Assembly (NCBI GenBank): GCA_964434425.1
Contig: CAYSVH010000005.1
Span: 1 to 64,000 of the forward strand
From: CALMEC01 sp964434425
GTDB taxonomy: Bacteria > Actinomycetota > Thermoleophilia > Miltoncostaeales > Miltoncostaeaceae
Reading direction: 5' to 3'
DNA length: 64,000 nt
Shown: positions 37,801 through 44,478 of the stretch, piece after piece
Layout of the letters: each line of letters begins with the position of its first letter
How positions within the stretch are numbered: the stretch's first letter is position 1
Program-made: the position numbers and the translations under genes
Notes under the pieces: generated by a model
Seen by the model: the letters and a program-made list of their open reading frames with translations, nothing else
Told to the model about the DNA's origin: nothing
Databases searched by the model: none

Positions 37801-40800
37801 CGACCCAGTCACCGTCAGCGATCCCATGGTGGGCGCCGTGACCTGTCCCGCCGGTCCGCTGGCTCCCGGTGCGACGGTGAACTGTGACCCAGTGGTCTAC
37901 ACGCTGACGCAGGCGGATGTGGATGCCGGTGCGGTCAACAACACCGCAACCGCGACGGGCACTCCGCCCACCGGTGACGACGTCACCGCGACGGATTCGA
38001 CGACCACGCCGGTGGCCCAGACTCCGAGCATCGGGCTCGACAAGACGGCGGGCGCGATCGTTGACGCGAACGGCAACGGCCGCGTGGATGCGGGTGACAC
38101 GATCGCCTACTCCTTCGCGGTCGAGAACACGGGCGCCGTGACCCTGGACCCGGTGACCGTCAGCGATCCCATGGTGGGAGCCGTGACCTGTCCCGCCGGT
38201 CCGCTGGCTCCCGGTGCGACGGTCGAGTGTGACCCAGTGGTCTACACGCTGACGCAGGCGGATGTGGATGCCGGTGCGGTCAACAACACCGCGACCGCTT
38301 CGGGTACCCCGCCGGACGGCCCCGCCGTGACGGCGACCGATTCGACGTCGACGCCGATCGCGTCGTCCGCGTCGCTGAGCCTGACCAAGACGGCCGGTGC
38401 CATTGTCGACGCCAATGACAGCGGTCGCGTGGATGCGGGCGACACGATCGCCTACTCCTTCGCGGTCGAGAACACGGGCACCGTGAGTCTGGACCCGGTC
38501 TCGGTCAGCGATCCCATGGTTGGCGCGGTGACCTGCCCGGCCGGTCCCCTGGCCCCGGGTACGACGGTCAACTGCGGCCCCGCCCTCTACACCCTCACTC
38601 AGGCCGACCTCGACGCGGGTGTCGTGAACAACACGGCGACGGCGACCGGGACCCCGCCGGCCGGTGACGACGTCACGGCGACGGATTCGACGACCACGCC
38701 GGTGGCCCAGACTCCGAGCCTCGAGCTGACGAAGACGGCCGGTGATGTCGTCGATGCGAACGACAGCGGCCGCGTGGATGCGGGTGACACGATCGCCTAC
38801 ACGTTCGTCGTTGAGAACACGGGCACCGTGACCCTCGACCCGGTCACGGTGAGCGACCCGATGGTCGGTGCGGTCACCTGCCCCGCGGGCCCCCTGGCCC
38901 CGGGCGCCACCGTCAACTGTGATGCGGTCACGTACACCCTGACGCAGGCCGATCTCGACGCGGGTGTCGTGAACAACACGGCGACGGCGACCGGGACCCC
39001 GCCCACGGGCGACGACGTCACCGGCACCGATTCGACGACCACTCCGGTGGCCCAGACGCCGAGCATCGGGCTCGAAAAGACGGCCGGTGAGATCGTCGAT
39101 GCCAACGACAACGGTCGCGTCGATGCGGGTGACACGATCACCTACACGTTCTCCGTCGAGAACACGGGCACCGTGACCCTGAACCCGATCACCGTCAGTG
39201 ACCCGATGCTCGGTGCGGTCACCTGTCCGGCCGGTCTGCTCGCCCCGGGTGCGACGGTGGACTGCGACGCGGTCGTCTACACCCTGACGCAGGCGGATGT
39301 CGACGCCGGCGTCGTCAACAACACCGCCACCGCCACCGGCACACCGCCCACCGGGCCGGCGGTCACCGGGACCGATTCGACGACCACGCCGGTGGCGCCG
39401 ACTCCGGGCATCGGGCTCGACAAGGCGGCCGGTGAGATCGTTGACGCCAATGACAGCGGCCGCGTGGATGCCGGTGACACGATCACCTACTCCTTCGCCG
39501 TCGAGAACACGGGCACGGTGACCCTGGACCCGGTGACGGTGAGCGACCCGATGCTCGGCGCCGTCACCTGCCCCGCCGGACCGCTCGCACCGGGCGCCAC
39601 CGTCGACTGCGACGCGGCCCTCTACACCCTCACGCAGGCCGACCTGGATGCGGGCGTCGTCAACAACACGGCCAGCGCCACCGGCACGCCGCCGACCGGT
39701 CCCGCCGTGACGGACACGGACTCCACCACGACACCGGTGACCCGCGCCCCGTCGATCACGCTCGACAAGCAGGCGGGACCGCTCGTCGATGCCAACGGCT
39801 CGGGGCGACCCGATCCCGGCGACACCATCGCCTACACGTTCGTCGTCCTGAACACGGGGAACGTCACCCTCGACCCGGTGATGGTGACCGACCAGCTCCT
39901 CGGCGGCATCGTCACCTGCCCCGTGAACACACTCGCACCCGGTGAGACCGTCACCTGTGGTCCCGTCACCTACACGGTCACCCAGGCGGACGTCACCGCC
40001 GGTGTCGTCGAGAACATCGCCGGGGTCCTCGGAGTCTCACCGTCCGGTTCCGAGGTCGTCGACACCGACTCCACCTCGACCCCGATCGACCAGATCGCGA
40101 GCCTCACCCTCGACAAGGGCGCCGGGGCAGTCGTCGATGCGAACGACAACGGCCGGATCGATGCCGGTGACACCATCACGTTCACCCTCGCCGTCCAGAA
40201 CATCGGGACGGTCCCGCTCGACCCGATCACCGTGAGCGACCCCATGGTGGGCGCGGTCGTCTGCCCGGCCGGTCCGCTGGCCCCGGGTGCAACGGTCAAC
40301 TGCGACCCGGTCATCTACACGCTCACGCAGGCCGACATCGACGCCGGTGCCGTCAACAACACCGCCACCGCGTCTGGAACACCGCCCAACGGGCCCGCGA
40401 TCACCGGGACGGACTCGACCTCGACGCCGATCGGCGGTGCACCCGCCCTGAGGCTCGACAAGACGGCGGGTGCGATCGTTGACGCCAACGACAACGGCCG
40501 CGTCGACGCCGGTGACACCGTCGCGTACACCTTCTCCGTGCAGAACACGGGAACCGTCACACTCGACCCGGTGACCGTCAGCGACCCGAAGGTCGGTGCC
40601 GTCGTCTGCCCGGCCGGACCGCTGGCTCCCGGTACGACGGTGGACTGTGACGCGGTGGCCTATACGCTCACGCAGGCGGATGTGGATGCCGGTGCGGTCA
40701 ACAACACCGCAACCGCGACGGGCACTCCGCCGATCGGCGACGACGTCACCGCGCCGGATTCGACCACCACCCCGGTGGAGCAGGTCGCAAGCCTCGAGCT

Positions 40801-43588
40801 GGACAAGGACGCAGGTACGATCGCCGACGCGAACGACAACGGTCGCGTTGATGTCGGTGACACGATCACCTACTCCTTCGCCGTGCAGAACACGGGAACC
40901 GTCACCCTCAACCCGGTGACGGTGAGCGATCCGAAGGTCGGTGCGGTGACCTGTCCCGCCGGTCCGCTGGCACCCGGTGCGACGGTGACATGTGACGCGG
41001 TCGTCTACGCCCTCACCCAGGCCGACCTCGACGCCGGGACGGTCGACAACACCGCCACCGCGTCGGGAACCCCGCCCACCGGACCGGCCGTCACGGACGC
41101 GGACTCCACGACCACCCCGGTGCCGACCACGGCCGCGCTCACCCTCCAGAAGGACGCCGGACCCGTCACCGACGTGGACGGCAACGGTCCCGACGCCGGC
41201 GACACCGTCGCGTACACCTTCGCCGTGCAGAACACGGGAACCGTCACCCTCGACCCGGTGACCGTCAGCGACCCGAAGATCGGCGCCGTCGTCTGCCCGG
41301 CCGGACCGCTCGCACCGGGTGCCACCGTCGAGTGCGGCCCCGCCGTCTACACACTGAACCAGGCCGATGTGGACGCCGGCGTCGTCGACAACACGGCGAC
41401 CGCGTCCGGAACCCCGCCCACCGGACCGGCCGTGACCGGCACCGACACCGCCTCGACCCCCGTTCCGGCGAGCCCGGCGATCACGCTGGACAAGCAGGAC
41501 GAGCTCATCGATCCGGACGGGGACGGCCCGAGCGCCGACGACGTCATCCGCTACACGTTCGTCGTCGAGAACACGGGCAACGTCACGCTCGACCCGGTCA
41601 CGGTCAGCGACCCGAAGGTCGGCGCTGTCGTCTGCCCGGTCGGTCCGCTGGCCCCGGACGATGCGATCACCTGCGGTCCCGTGGACTACACGATCACCCA
41701 GGGTGACATGGACGACACCGTCGTCGAGAACACGGCGACCGCCTCGGGCACTCCGCCGACCGGACCCGCCGTGACGGACATGGATTCCACGACGACCTCC
41801 ATGGTGCCCAACCCGCGGATCGCGCTCGAGAAGACCGCGGGACCGATCGTCGATGCCAACGGCAACGGCCAGGTGGACGCCGGCGACACGATCGACTACG
41901 GCTTTCTGGTCCGGAACACCGGCAACGTGACCCTCGGTGGCATCGGCATCGACGACCCCATGCTGGGGACCGTCGCCTGTCCGGCCGGCCCACTGGCGCC
42001 CGCGGCGAGCCGCGTCTGCGGTCCGGTGACCTACACGCTGACGTCCGACGACGTCACGGCGACGGAGATCACGAATACGGCGACCGCCACAGGGACACCG
42101 GTCGGCGGCGACCCGATCACCGCGACCGACAGCGTCACCACGCCCGTTCATTCACCGGTCCTCGACTTCGAGAAGCAGGCCGGCCCCGTCGTGGACGCGA
42201 ACGGCGATGGCCGCCACAGCGCGGGCGACACGATCACCTACACGTTCACCGTGACCAACAACGGCAACGTGCCGTTCGACCCGGTCACCGTCAGCGACCC
42301 CAAGGTCGGCGCCGTGACGTGCCCCGCCGGACCTCTGCTTCCAGGGCAGACGCGCACCTGCGATCCCGTCGTCTACACCGTCACGGCCGACGACATCGCG
42401 GCCGCCCAGGTCGTCAACCAGGCCACCGTCACCGGAACGCCGCCGAGCGGCTCCCCCGTCACGGCGACCGACACGACGACCACCCCCCTGCCCGTGCCGG
42501 CGCTCGGCATGGAGAAGCGGTCCGGTGCGATCGTCGACGTGGACGGCAACGGCAACAGCCCCGGAGACACGGTCACCTTCACGTTCGTCGTCACGAACAC
42601 CGGCAACGTGCCGATCTCCGACCTCACGATCGGCGACCCCATGGTCACCGGCATCACCTGCCCCGCAACCGTCCTGGTCCCCGGTGGGGTCATGGCCTGC
42701 ACCGCGGCCCCGTACACCCTCACCGAGGCCAACGTCGCGGCGGGTCAGATCGTGAACCGCGCCGTCGTAAGCGGCACATCGCCCGGCGGCGACCCGGTCA
42801 GCGCCGAGGCCACCGTGACGGTGCCCGTGCCGCCCCCGGCTCCTGTGCCGCCCGCTCCCGCCATCCACCTCACGAAGACGTCCGGAGGGGTCGTCGATCG
42901 CAACGGAAACGGCGTCGACGCCGGCGACACCATCGACTTCCGCTTCCTCGTCACGAACACGGGCAACGTCCCGTTGCAGGACATCGTCGTCACGGATCCG
43001 CTGGTGCGCCGGGTCGACTGCCCCGCGACCGCGCTCGCTCCGGGGGCGTCCATGACCTGCACGGCACCGCCGTACCGGATCACGGTCGCGGACCTCAACC
43101 GGGGACGCGTCGTCAACACGGCCACGGTTCGTGCGACCCCGCCGGGACACAGCACGGTGGTCATGAGCGGATCCGTGACCGTCCCCACGGTCGGCCGGCC
43201 TCGCCTCCGCATCACCAAGACCGCCAATCGCAGCGTGGTCCGGGCCGGCGGGCTCGTCACGTACACGATCCGTGTGCGCAACACCGGCAACGGACCGGCG
43301 CGCAACGTCGCGGTCTGCGACCTGCTGGCGGCGAACGTCAGCGTCGCCCGGCGCGGCGGCGGACGTCTGCGGTCCGGGCGTCTCTGCTTCGCGCCGATCC
43401 GCACGCTCGCCATCGGCCGGTCACGCACCTATCGCGTGGTGATCCGGATCGACCGCTCGACGAAGAGCCGTGCCACCGTCAACCGGGCGGTCGCCCAGGC
43501 GGCCAACGCCCGGACCGTGGTCGCGCGGCGCGTCGTGCGCATCCAGCCGCCGAAGAGAGTCACGGTGCGGGTCCCCGTCACCGGGTGA
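28841..43588 (+). CDS. Giant secreted repeat protein (4,915 residues) with about 38 DUF11-type modules
   Basis: A signal peptide (membrane segment about residues 28-46, site near NAQA) leads to a head of about 260 residues like a lipoprotein-free beta-propeller (VNLATGQTTQI, ALGMRSDGVAY, MAFDHEGNLLLVAAN, GVIFDANGYLYT). A SpaA-like beta domain (about 310-425) follows, then some 38 modules of 110-117 residues. Each runs from LDKxAGxIVDANxNGRVDAGDTI through YTFxVxNTGxVTLxPVTVSDP, one or two cysteines, to YTLTQADVDAG and NTATASGTPP. The DxNxNGxxDxGD stretch resembles calcium-binding loops. A last DUF11 domain (about 4786-4915) ends RVPVTG. There is no LPXTG, C-terminal membrane helix or enzyme motif. 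It is likely a long calcium-stiffened stalk for adhesion or a surface layer. The reading frame is intact throughout. Confidence 0.93.
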   Translation: MTPSRTGDSWGTSRRPRTLVDAISTRVIRAALLVIVAAGFYLSSGETANAQALTCEAGFTYGTTSGQTTPSLRRVNLATGQTTQITTYPNNSNVNALGMRSDGVAYTTDNQARNNGQTVTIRRYDGATNTHSNYTGPAIVGGGAAGIPRGAINPLNGWYYFSHADSANGTLQHVYAFNTTTNTSVGYVGTFTTPQSRPNGDMAFDHEGNLLLVAANQSAPLQAQLYRISDVPTTPQSYPTALSGSQMLSLSGQGPVGVIFDANGYLYTQDIGTLYRHDPNTGAVLSQVNFTGGINLGDLGDCDTPGTLQLRKIIDGRVQTSDQFTLTITGGGLTGGNSATTTGNTTGLQNAIAGPVVGIPGTTYTLTETVSPSVLGAYANSITCVNTVNGSTIIPTRTGDGTWTLAFPSAASGVLPRITCTVTNTPLTRSISLDKQAGTPTGNTAGSTISYTFLLQNTGQVPLTSVSVTDPKVGTVTCPPGTLAPGATRTCTATYTVTQADVDAGAVNNTATASGTPPAGPAVTSPPDTTSTPITRTPSISMNKGAGPINDVDGNGHDVGDTITYSFAVTNTGNVTLNPVTVSDPMVSPPVTCPGGALPPGQTRNCTSRTYTLTQADVDAGVVTNTATASGTPPSGPVVTATGSTSTPVTRSPNLVFDKTAGPIDDVDGNGPDAGDTITYTFAMTNTGNVTLNPVTVSDPLLNPVVCPGGALAPGQSRNCTSRTYTLTQADVDAGVVDNTATASGTPPSGPVLIRPDSTSTPIASNPSISLDKQAGSINDVDGNGPDAGDTITYTFTVANTGNVTLNAVGVSDPKIGTVTCPGGALAPGATRTCTATYTLTQADVDAGIVDNTATATGTPPTGGPVTATDTESTSVPRTPFVSLDKQAGSLVDVDGNGPDAGDTIAYSFAVTNTGNVTLNPVTVSDPMLGTVTCPAGPLAPGATVTCSTVVYTVTQADVDAGVVNNTATVSGTPPSGPAVTGDDDTSTPIARTPSVALDKSAGSLIDVDGNGPDAGDTITYSFVVTNTGNVTLNPVTVSDPMLGTVTCPAGPLAPGATVTCSTVVYTVTQADVDAGVVNNTATVSGTPPSGPAVTGDDDTSTPIARTPSVALDKSAGSLIDVDGNGPDAGDTITYSFVVTNTGNVTLNPVTVSDPMLGTVTCPAGPLAPGATVTCSTVVYTVTQADVDAGRVDNVATATGVPPSGPAVTGTDDTTTPLPPAPALTLDKTAAGVFDANESGLQDAGDTITYTFVVTNTGNVTLNPVTVADPKVGTVTCPAGPLAPGATVDCTPVVYTLTQADVDAGAVENTATASGTPPTGDPVTATDTTSTAIPAEVALSLNKQAGAIVDANGSSRVDAGDTITYTFAVTNTGTVSLDPVTVSDPKVGPVTCPLGPLAPTETVACDAVVYTLTQADLDAGVVNNTATATGVPPVGEPATGTSSTSTPVSQVASLSLDKTAGEIVDANDSGRVDAGDTIAYTFAVENTGTVTLDPVTVSDPLVGVVTCPAGPLAPGATVNCDAVVYTLIQGDVDAGAVNNTATASGTPPDGPAVTGTDSTSTTIDAVASLSLDKTAGEIVDANDSGRVDAGDTIAYTFAVENTGTVTLDPVTVSDPLVGVVTCPAGPLAPGATVNCDAVVYTLTQADVDAGAVDNTATATGTPPTGDDVTDTDSTSTTVVQAASLDLTKSAGAIVDANSSGRVDAGDTITYTFAVENTGTVTLDPVTVDDPKAGAVVCPAGPLAPGATVDCDPVVYTLTQADLDAGTVDNTATASGTPPTGPTVTNTDSTTTPVEQSPSLELDKTAGAIVDANGNGRVDAGDTIAYSFAVQNTGTVTLDPVTVDDPKAGAVVCPAGPLAPGATVDCDPVVYTLTQADLDAGTVDNTATASGTPPTGPTVTNTDSTTTPVEQSPSLELDKTAGAIVDANGSGGVDAGDTIAYTFAVENTGTVTLDPVTVSDPLVGAVVCPAGPLVPGATVDCDAVAYTLTQADVDAGVVDNTATASGTPPTGDDVTDTDSTSSPVVQAASLVLTKTAGAIVDANGSGGVDAGDTIAYTFAVENTGTVTLDPVTVSDPLVGAVVCPAGPLVPGATVDCDAVAYTLTQADVDAGVVDNTATATGTPPAGPPVESTSSTSTPVSRIPGISLDKQAGEIVDANDSGRVDAGDTIAYTFVVENTGNVTLDPVTVQDPMLGGPIACPAVVLAPEASISCGPVTYTLTQADVNAGEVANLAGATGSSPSGVQVVDTDATQTPVARIPSLTFDKQATVIDPDGDGTGRDDTIRYTFVVENTGNVTLDPVTVQDPMLGGAIACPASLLQPGESMDCGPVDYVITQDDVDRGAVDNVAGVIAVTPTGSELVETDTTSTPIDASADLTLAKTAGAIVDANGSGRVDPGDTIAYTFAVENTGTVTLDPVTVSDPLVGAVVCPAGPLVPGATVDCDAVVYTLTQADVDAGVVNNTATATGTPPDGPDATDTDSTSTSVAQVASLILDKSAGAIVDANDNGRVDAGDTIAYTFAVENTGTVTLDPVSVSDPKVGSVVCPAGPLAPGATVDCDAVVYTLTQADLDAGTVDNTATASGTPPDGPAVTATDSTSTPVVQVASLELTKSAGAIVDANDNGRVDAGDTITYTFSVENTGTVTLDPVTVSDPMVGAVVCPAGPLAPSATVECDAAVYTLTQADVDAGVVDNTATATGAPPDGDDVTATDSTSTPVVQAASLELTKSAGAIVDANDNGRVDAGDTIAYTFAVENTGTVTLDPVTVSDPMVGAVTCPAGPLAPGATVNCGPVLHTLAQADLDAGVVNNTATATGTPPTGDDVTATDSTTTPVAQVAGLELTKTAGDVVDANDSGRVDAGDTIAYTFVVENTGTVTLDPVTVSDPMVGAVTCPAGPLVPGATVECDAAPYTLVQGDLDAGVVSNTATATGTPPTGDDVTGTDSITTPVVQTPGLDLTKTAGDVVDANDNGRVDAGDTIAYSFAVENTGTVTLDPVTVSDPMVGAVTCPAGPLAPGATVNCDPVVYTLTQADVDAGAVNNTATATGTPPTGDDVTATDSTTTPVAQTPSIGLDKTAGAIVDANGNGRVDAGDTIAYSFAVENTGAVTLDPVTVSDPMVGAVTCPAGPLAPGATVECDPVVYTLTQADVDAGAVNNTATASGTPPDGPAVTATDSTSTPIASSASLSLTKTAGAIVDANDSGRVDAGDTIAYSFAVENTGTVSLDPVSVSDPMVGAVTCPAGPLAPGTTVNCGPALYTLTQADLDAGVVNNTATATGTPPAGDDVTATDSTTTPVAQTPSLELTKTAGDVVDANDSGRVDAGDTIAYTFVVENTGTVTLDPVTVSDPMVGAVTCPAGPLAPGATVNCDAVTYTLTQADLDAGVVNNTATATGTPPTGDDVTGTDSTTTPVAQTPSIGLEKTAGEIVDANDNGRVDAGDTITYTFSVENTGTVTLNPITVSDPMLGAVTCPAGLLAPGATVDCDAVVYTLTQADVDAGVVNNTATATGTPPTGPAVTGTDSTTTPVAPTPGIGLDKAAGEIVDANDSGRVDAGDTITYSFAVENTGTVTLDPVTVSDPMLGAVTCPAGPLAPGATVDCDAALYTLTQADLDAGVVNNTASATGTPPTGPAVTDTDSTTTPVTRAPSITLDKQAGPLVDANGSGRPDPGDTIAYTFVVLNTGNVTLDPVMVTDQLLGGIVTCPVNTLAPGETVTCGPVTYTVTQADVTAGVVENIAGVLGVSPSGSEVVDTDSTSTPIDQIASLTLDKGAGAVVDANDNGRIDAGDTITFTLAVQNIGTVPLDPITVSDPMVGAVVCPAGPLAPGATVNCDPVIYTLTQADIDAGAVNNTATASGTPPNGPAITGTDSTSTPIGGAPALRLDKTAGAIVDANDNGRVDAGDTVAYTFSVQNTGTVTLDPVTVSDPKVGAVVCPAGPLAPGTTVDCDAVAYTLTQADVDAGAVNNTATATGTPPIGDDVTAPDSTTTPVEQVASLELDKDAGTIADANDNGRVDVGDTITYSFAVQNTGTVTLNPVTVSDPKVGAVTCPAGPLAPGATVTCDAVVYALTQADLDAGTVDNTATASGTPPTGPAVTDADSTTTPVPTTAALTLQKDAGPVTDVDGNGPDAGDTVAYTFAVQNTGTVTLDPVTVSDPKIGAVVCPAGPLAPGATVECGPAVYTLNQADVDAGVVDNTATASGTPPTGPAVTGTDTASTPVPASPAITLDKQDELIDPDGDGPSADDVIRYTFVVENTGNVTLDPVTVSDPKVGAVVCPVGPLAPDDAITCGPVDYTITQGDMDDTVVENTATASGTPPTGPAVTDMDSTTTSMVPNPRIALEKTAGPIVDANGNGQVDAGDTIDYGFLVRNTGNVTLGGIGIDDPMLGTVACPAGPLAPAASRVCGPVTYTLTSDDVTATEITNTATATGTPVGGDPITATDSVTTPVHSPVLDFEKQAGPVVDANGDGRHSAGDTITYTFTVTNNGNVPFDPVTVSDPKVGAVTCPAGPLLPGQTRTCDPVVYTVTADDIAAAQVVNQATVTGTPPSGSPVTATDTTTTPLPVPALGMEKRSGAIVDVDGNGNSPGDTVTFTFVVTNTGNVPISDLTIGDPMVTGITCPATVLVPGGVMACTAAPYTLTEANVAAGQIVNRAVVSGTSPGGDPVSAEATVTVPVPPPAPVPPAPAIHLTKTSGGVVDRNGNGVDAGDTIDFRFLVTNTGNVPLQDIVVTDPLVRRVDCPATALAPGASMTCTAPPYRITVADLNRGRVVNTATVRATPPGHSTVVMSGSVTVPTVGRPRLRITKTANRSVVRAGGLVTYTIRVRNTGNGPARNVAVCDLLAANVSVARRGGGRLRSGRLCFAPIRTLAIGRSRTYRVVIRIDRSTKSRATVNRAVAQAANARTVVARRVVRIQPPKRVTVRVPVTG
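30118..43190 (+). repeat. Tandem array of about 38 modules, 330-350 bp each
   Basis: Modules 5-8 repeat at 342 bp and many later ones at 345 bp. Early modules (2-7) carry DVDGNGPDAGD; modules 9-32 mostly DANxxGRVDAGD; modules 17 and 34 have a shorter DPDGDG loop; the last few (35-38) are more diverged. This gradient of similarity is highest in the middle, as expected if the array grows by unequal exchange internally. Confidence 0.9.
31571..32404 (+). repeat. Identical 342-bp direct repeats inside the array
   Basis: The stretch starting GTGACGAACACGGGCAACG occurs at 31571, 31913 and 32255. Positions 31571-32062 appear identical to 31913-32404, which means a very recent duplication of one module. 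A similar 345-bp duplication lies at 33196 and 33541, and others near 34240 and 34585. Confidence 0.85.
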
Positions 43589-43589
43589 T

Positions 43590-43602
43590 CCCCGTCGCGG
43601 GG
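43590..43602 (+). terminator. Small hairpin after the giant gene
   Basis: CCCCG-TCG-CGGGG starts right after the stop codon. Short stem and no T-run, so low certainty. Confidence 0.3.
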
Positions 43603-43646
43603 CCGTGGTTGAGGTCGATTCGCCGACCGGTGTCCCCTGTGACGAC

Positions 43647-43652
43647 TATTCT
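43647..43652 (+). promoter_or_regulatory. Probable -10 of the SDR gene
   Basis: TATTCT 27 bases before the ATG, with AGGGGAG as a good ribosome site between. This gives the SDR its own promoter instead of read-through from the giant gene. Confidence 0.5.
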
Positions 43653-43679
43653 CGCCCCGAACACATCAGGGGAGAGCAC

Positions 43680-44453
43680 ATGAAGCGTTTCGAAGGACGA
43701 GGGATCGTGGTGACCGGCGCGACCAAGGGCCTGGGCCGTGAGACGGCTCTGCTCTTCGCGGAACAGGGCGGATTCGTCGTCGGCATCGGGCGCAACGCCG
43801 AGGAGGGTCGCACCCTCGAGGAGGCGGCCGCCGACCTCCCCGGCGACATCCGGTTCCTTGCGGGGGACGTCCGCGAAGAGGCCCTGCACGACGCCGCCGT
43901 GGCGGCATCGCTCGAGGGCACCGGCCGTCTCGACGCATACGTGAACAACGCCGGCATCCTCGGCCCCGAGGGGCCGCTCCACGAGACCAGCCTGGAGGCA
44001 TGGGAGGAGCTCAACGCCGTGAACATGCGCGGCACCTTCCTCGGCTGCCGGGCCGCCATCCGTCACATGCGTGAGAACGGGGGCGGATCGATCGTCAACA
44101 TCGGTTCGATGCTCTCCCTGAGCGGCGATCCGTTCCTCACCTCGTACGGTGCGACGAAGCACGGCGTGGTGGGACTGGCCCGTGCCATCGCCGTGGACTA
44201 CGCCCCCGTGGGCATCCGCTGCAACAGCGTCCTTCCGGGCGACATGGAGACGCCGATGATCCTTGAGTACTTCGCCGCGAGCCCGGATCCGGCCGCCGCG
44301 CGAGCCGAGATGGAGGGTGCCTACCCCGTCAAGCGCATCGCCGACCCGCGGGAGGTCGCACAGGCCGTGGCGTTCCTCTGCTCGGACGACGCATCCTTCA
44401 TCACGGGTACCGAGATCCTGGTGGACGGAGGGCTGCTGGCGAAGGCGTACTGA
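43680..44453 (+). CDS. Short-chain dehydrogenase/reductase
   Basis: A 257-residue classical SDR. Cofactor motif TGATKGLG (residues 12-19), NNAG near residue 88, catalytic Ser in NIGSM, Y156 and K160 in YGATK, and the C-terminal ITGTEILVDGG. The first acidic residue after the cofactor loop is not clear (VGIGRNAEE suggests NADP). Substrate unknown. Start chosen at the ATG after AGGGGAG. Confidence 0.92.
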   Translation: MKRFEGRGIVVTGATKGLGRETALLFAEQGGFVVGIGRNAEEGRTLEEAAADLPGDIRFLAGDVREEALHDAAVAASLEGTGRLDAYVNNAGILGPEGPLHETSLEAWEELNAVNMRGTFLGCRAAIRHMRENGGGSIVNIGSMLSLSGDPFLTSYGATKHGVVGLARAIAVDYAPVGIRCNSVLPGDMETPMILEYFAASPDPAAARAEMEGAYPVKRIADPREVAQAVAFLCSDDASFITGTEILVDGGLLAKAY

Positions 44454-44478
44454 CGGCGGCGAGGTCGCGCCACACGGT

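Noticed and set aside
33167..42151. Very long minus-strand open frames (1,347 and 704 codons) opposite the giant gene
   Set aside because: They mirror the repeated DNA of the giant gene, are Arg/Gly/Asp-rich with no fold-like pattern, and have no start signals. The plus-strand product has clear domains.
30118..43190. Regular direct repeats considered as a CRISPR array
   Set aside because: Unit length of 330-350 bp, continuous coding frame and no spacer-like variation exclude it.
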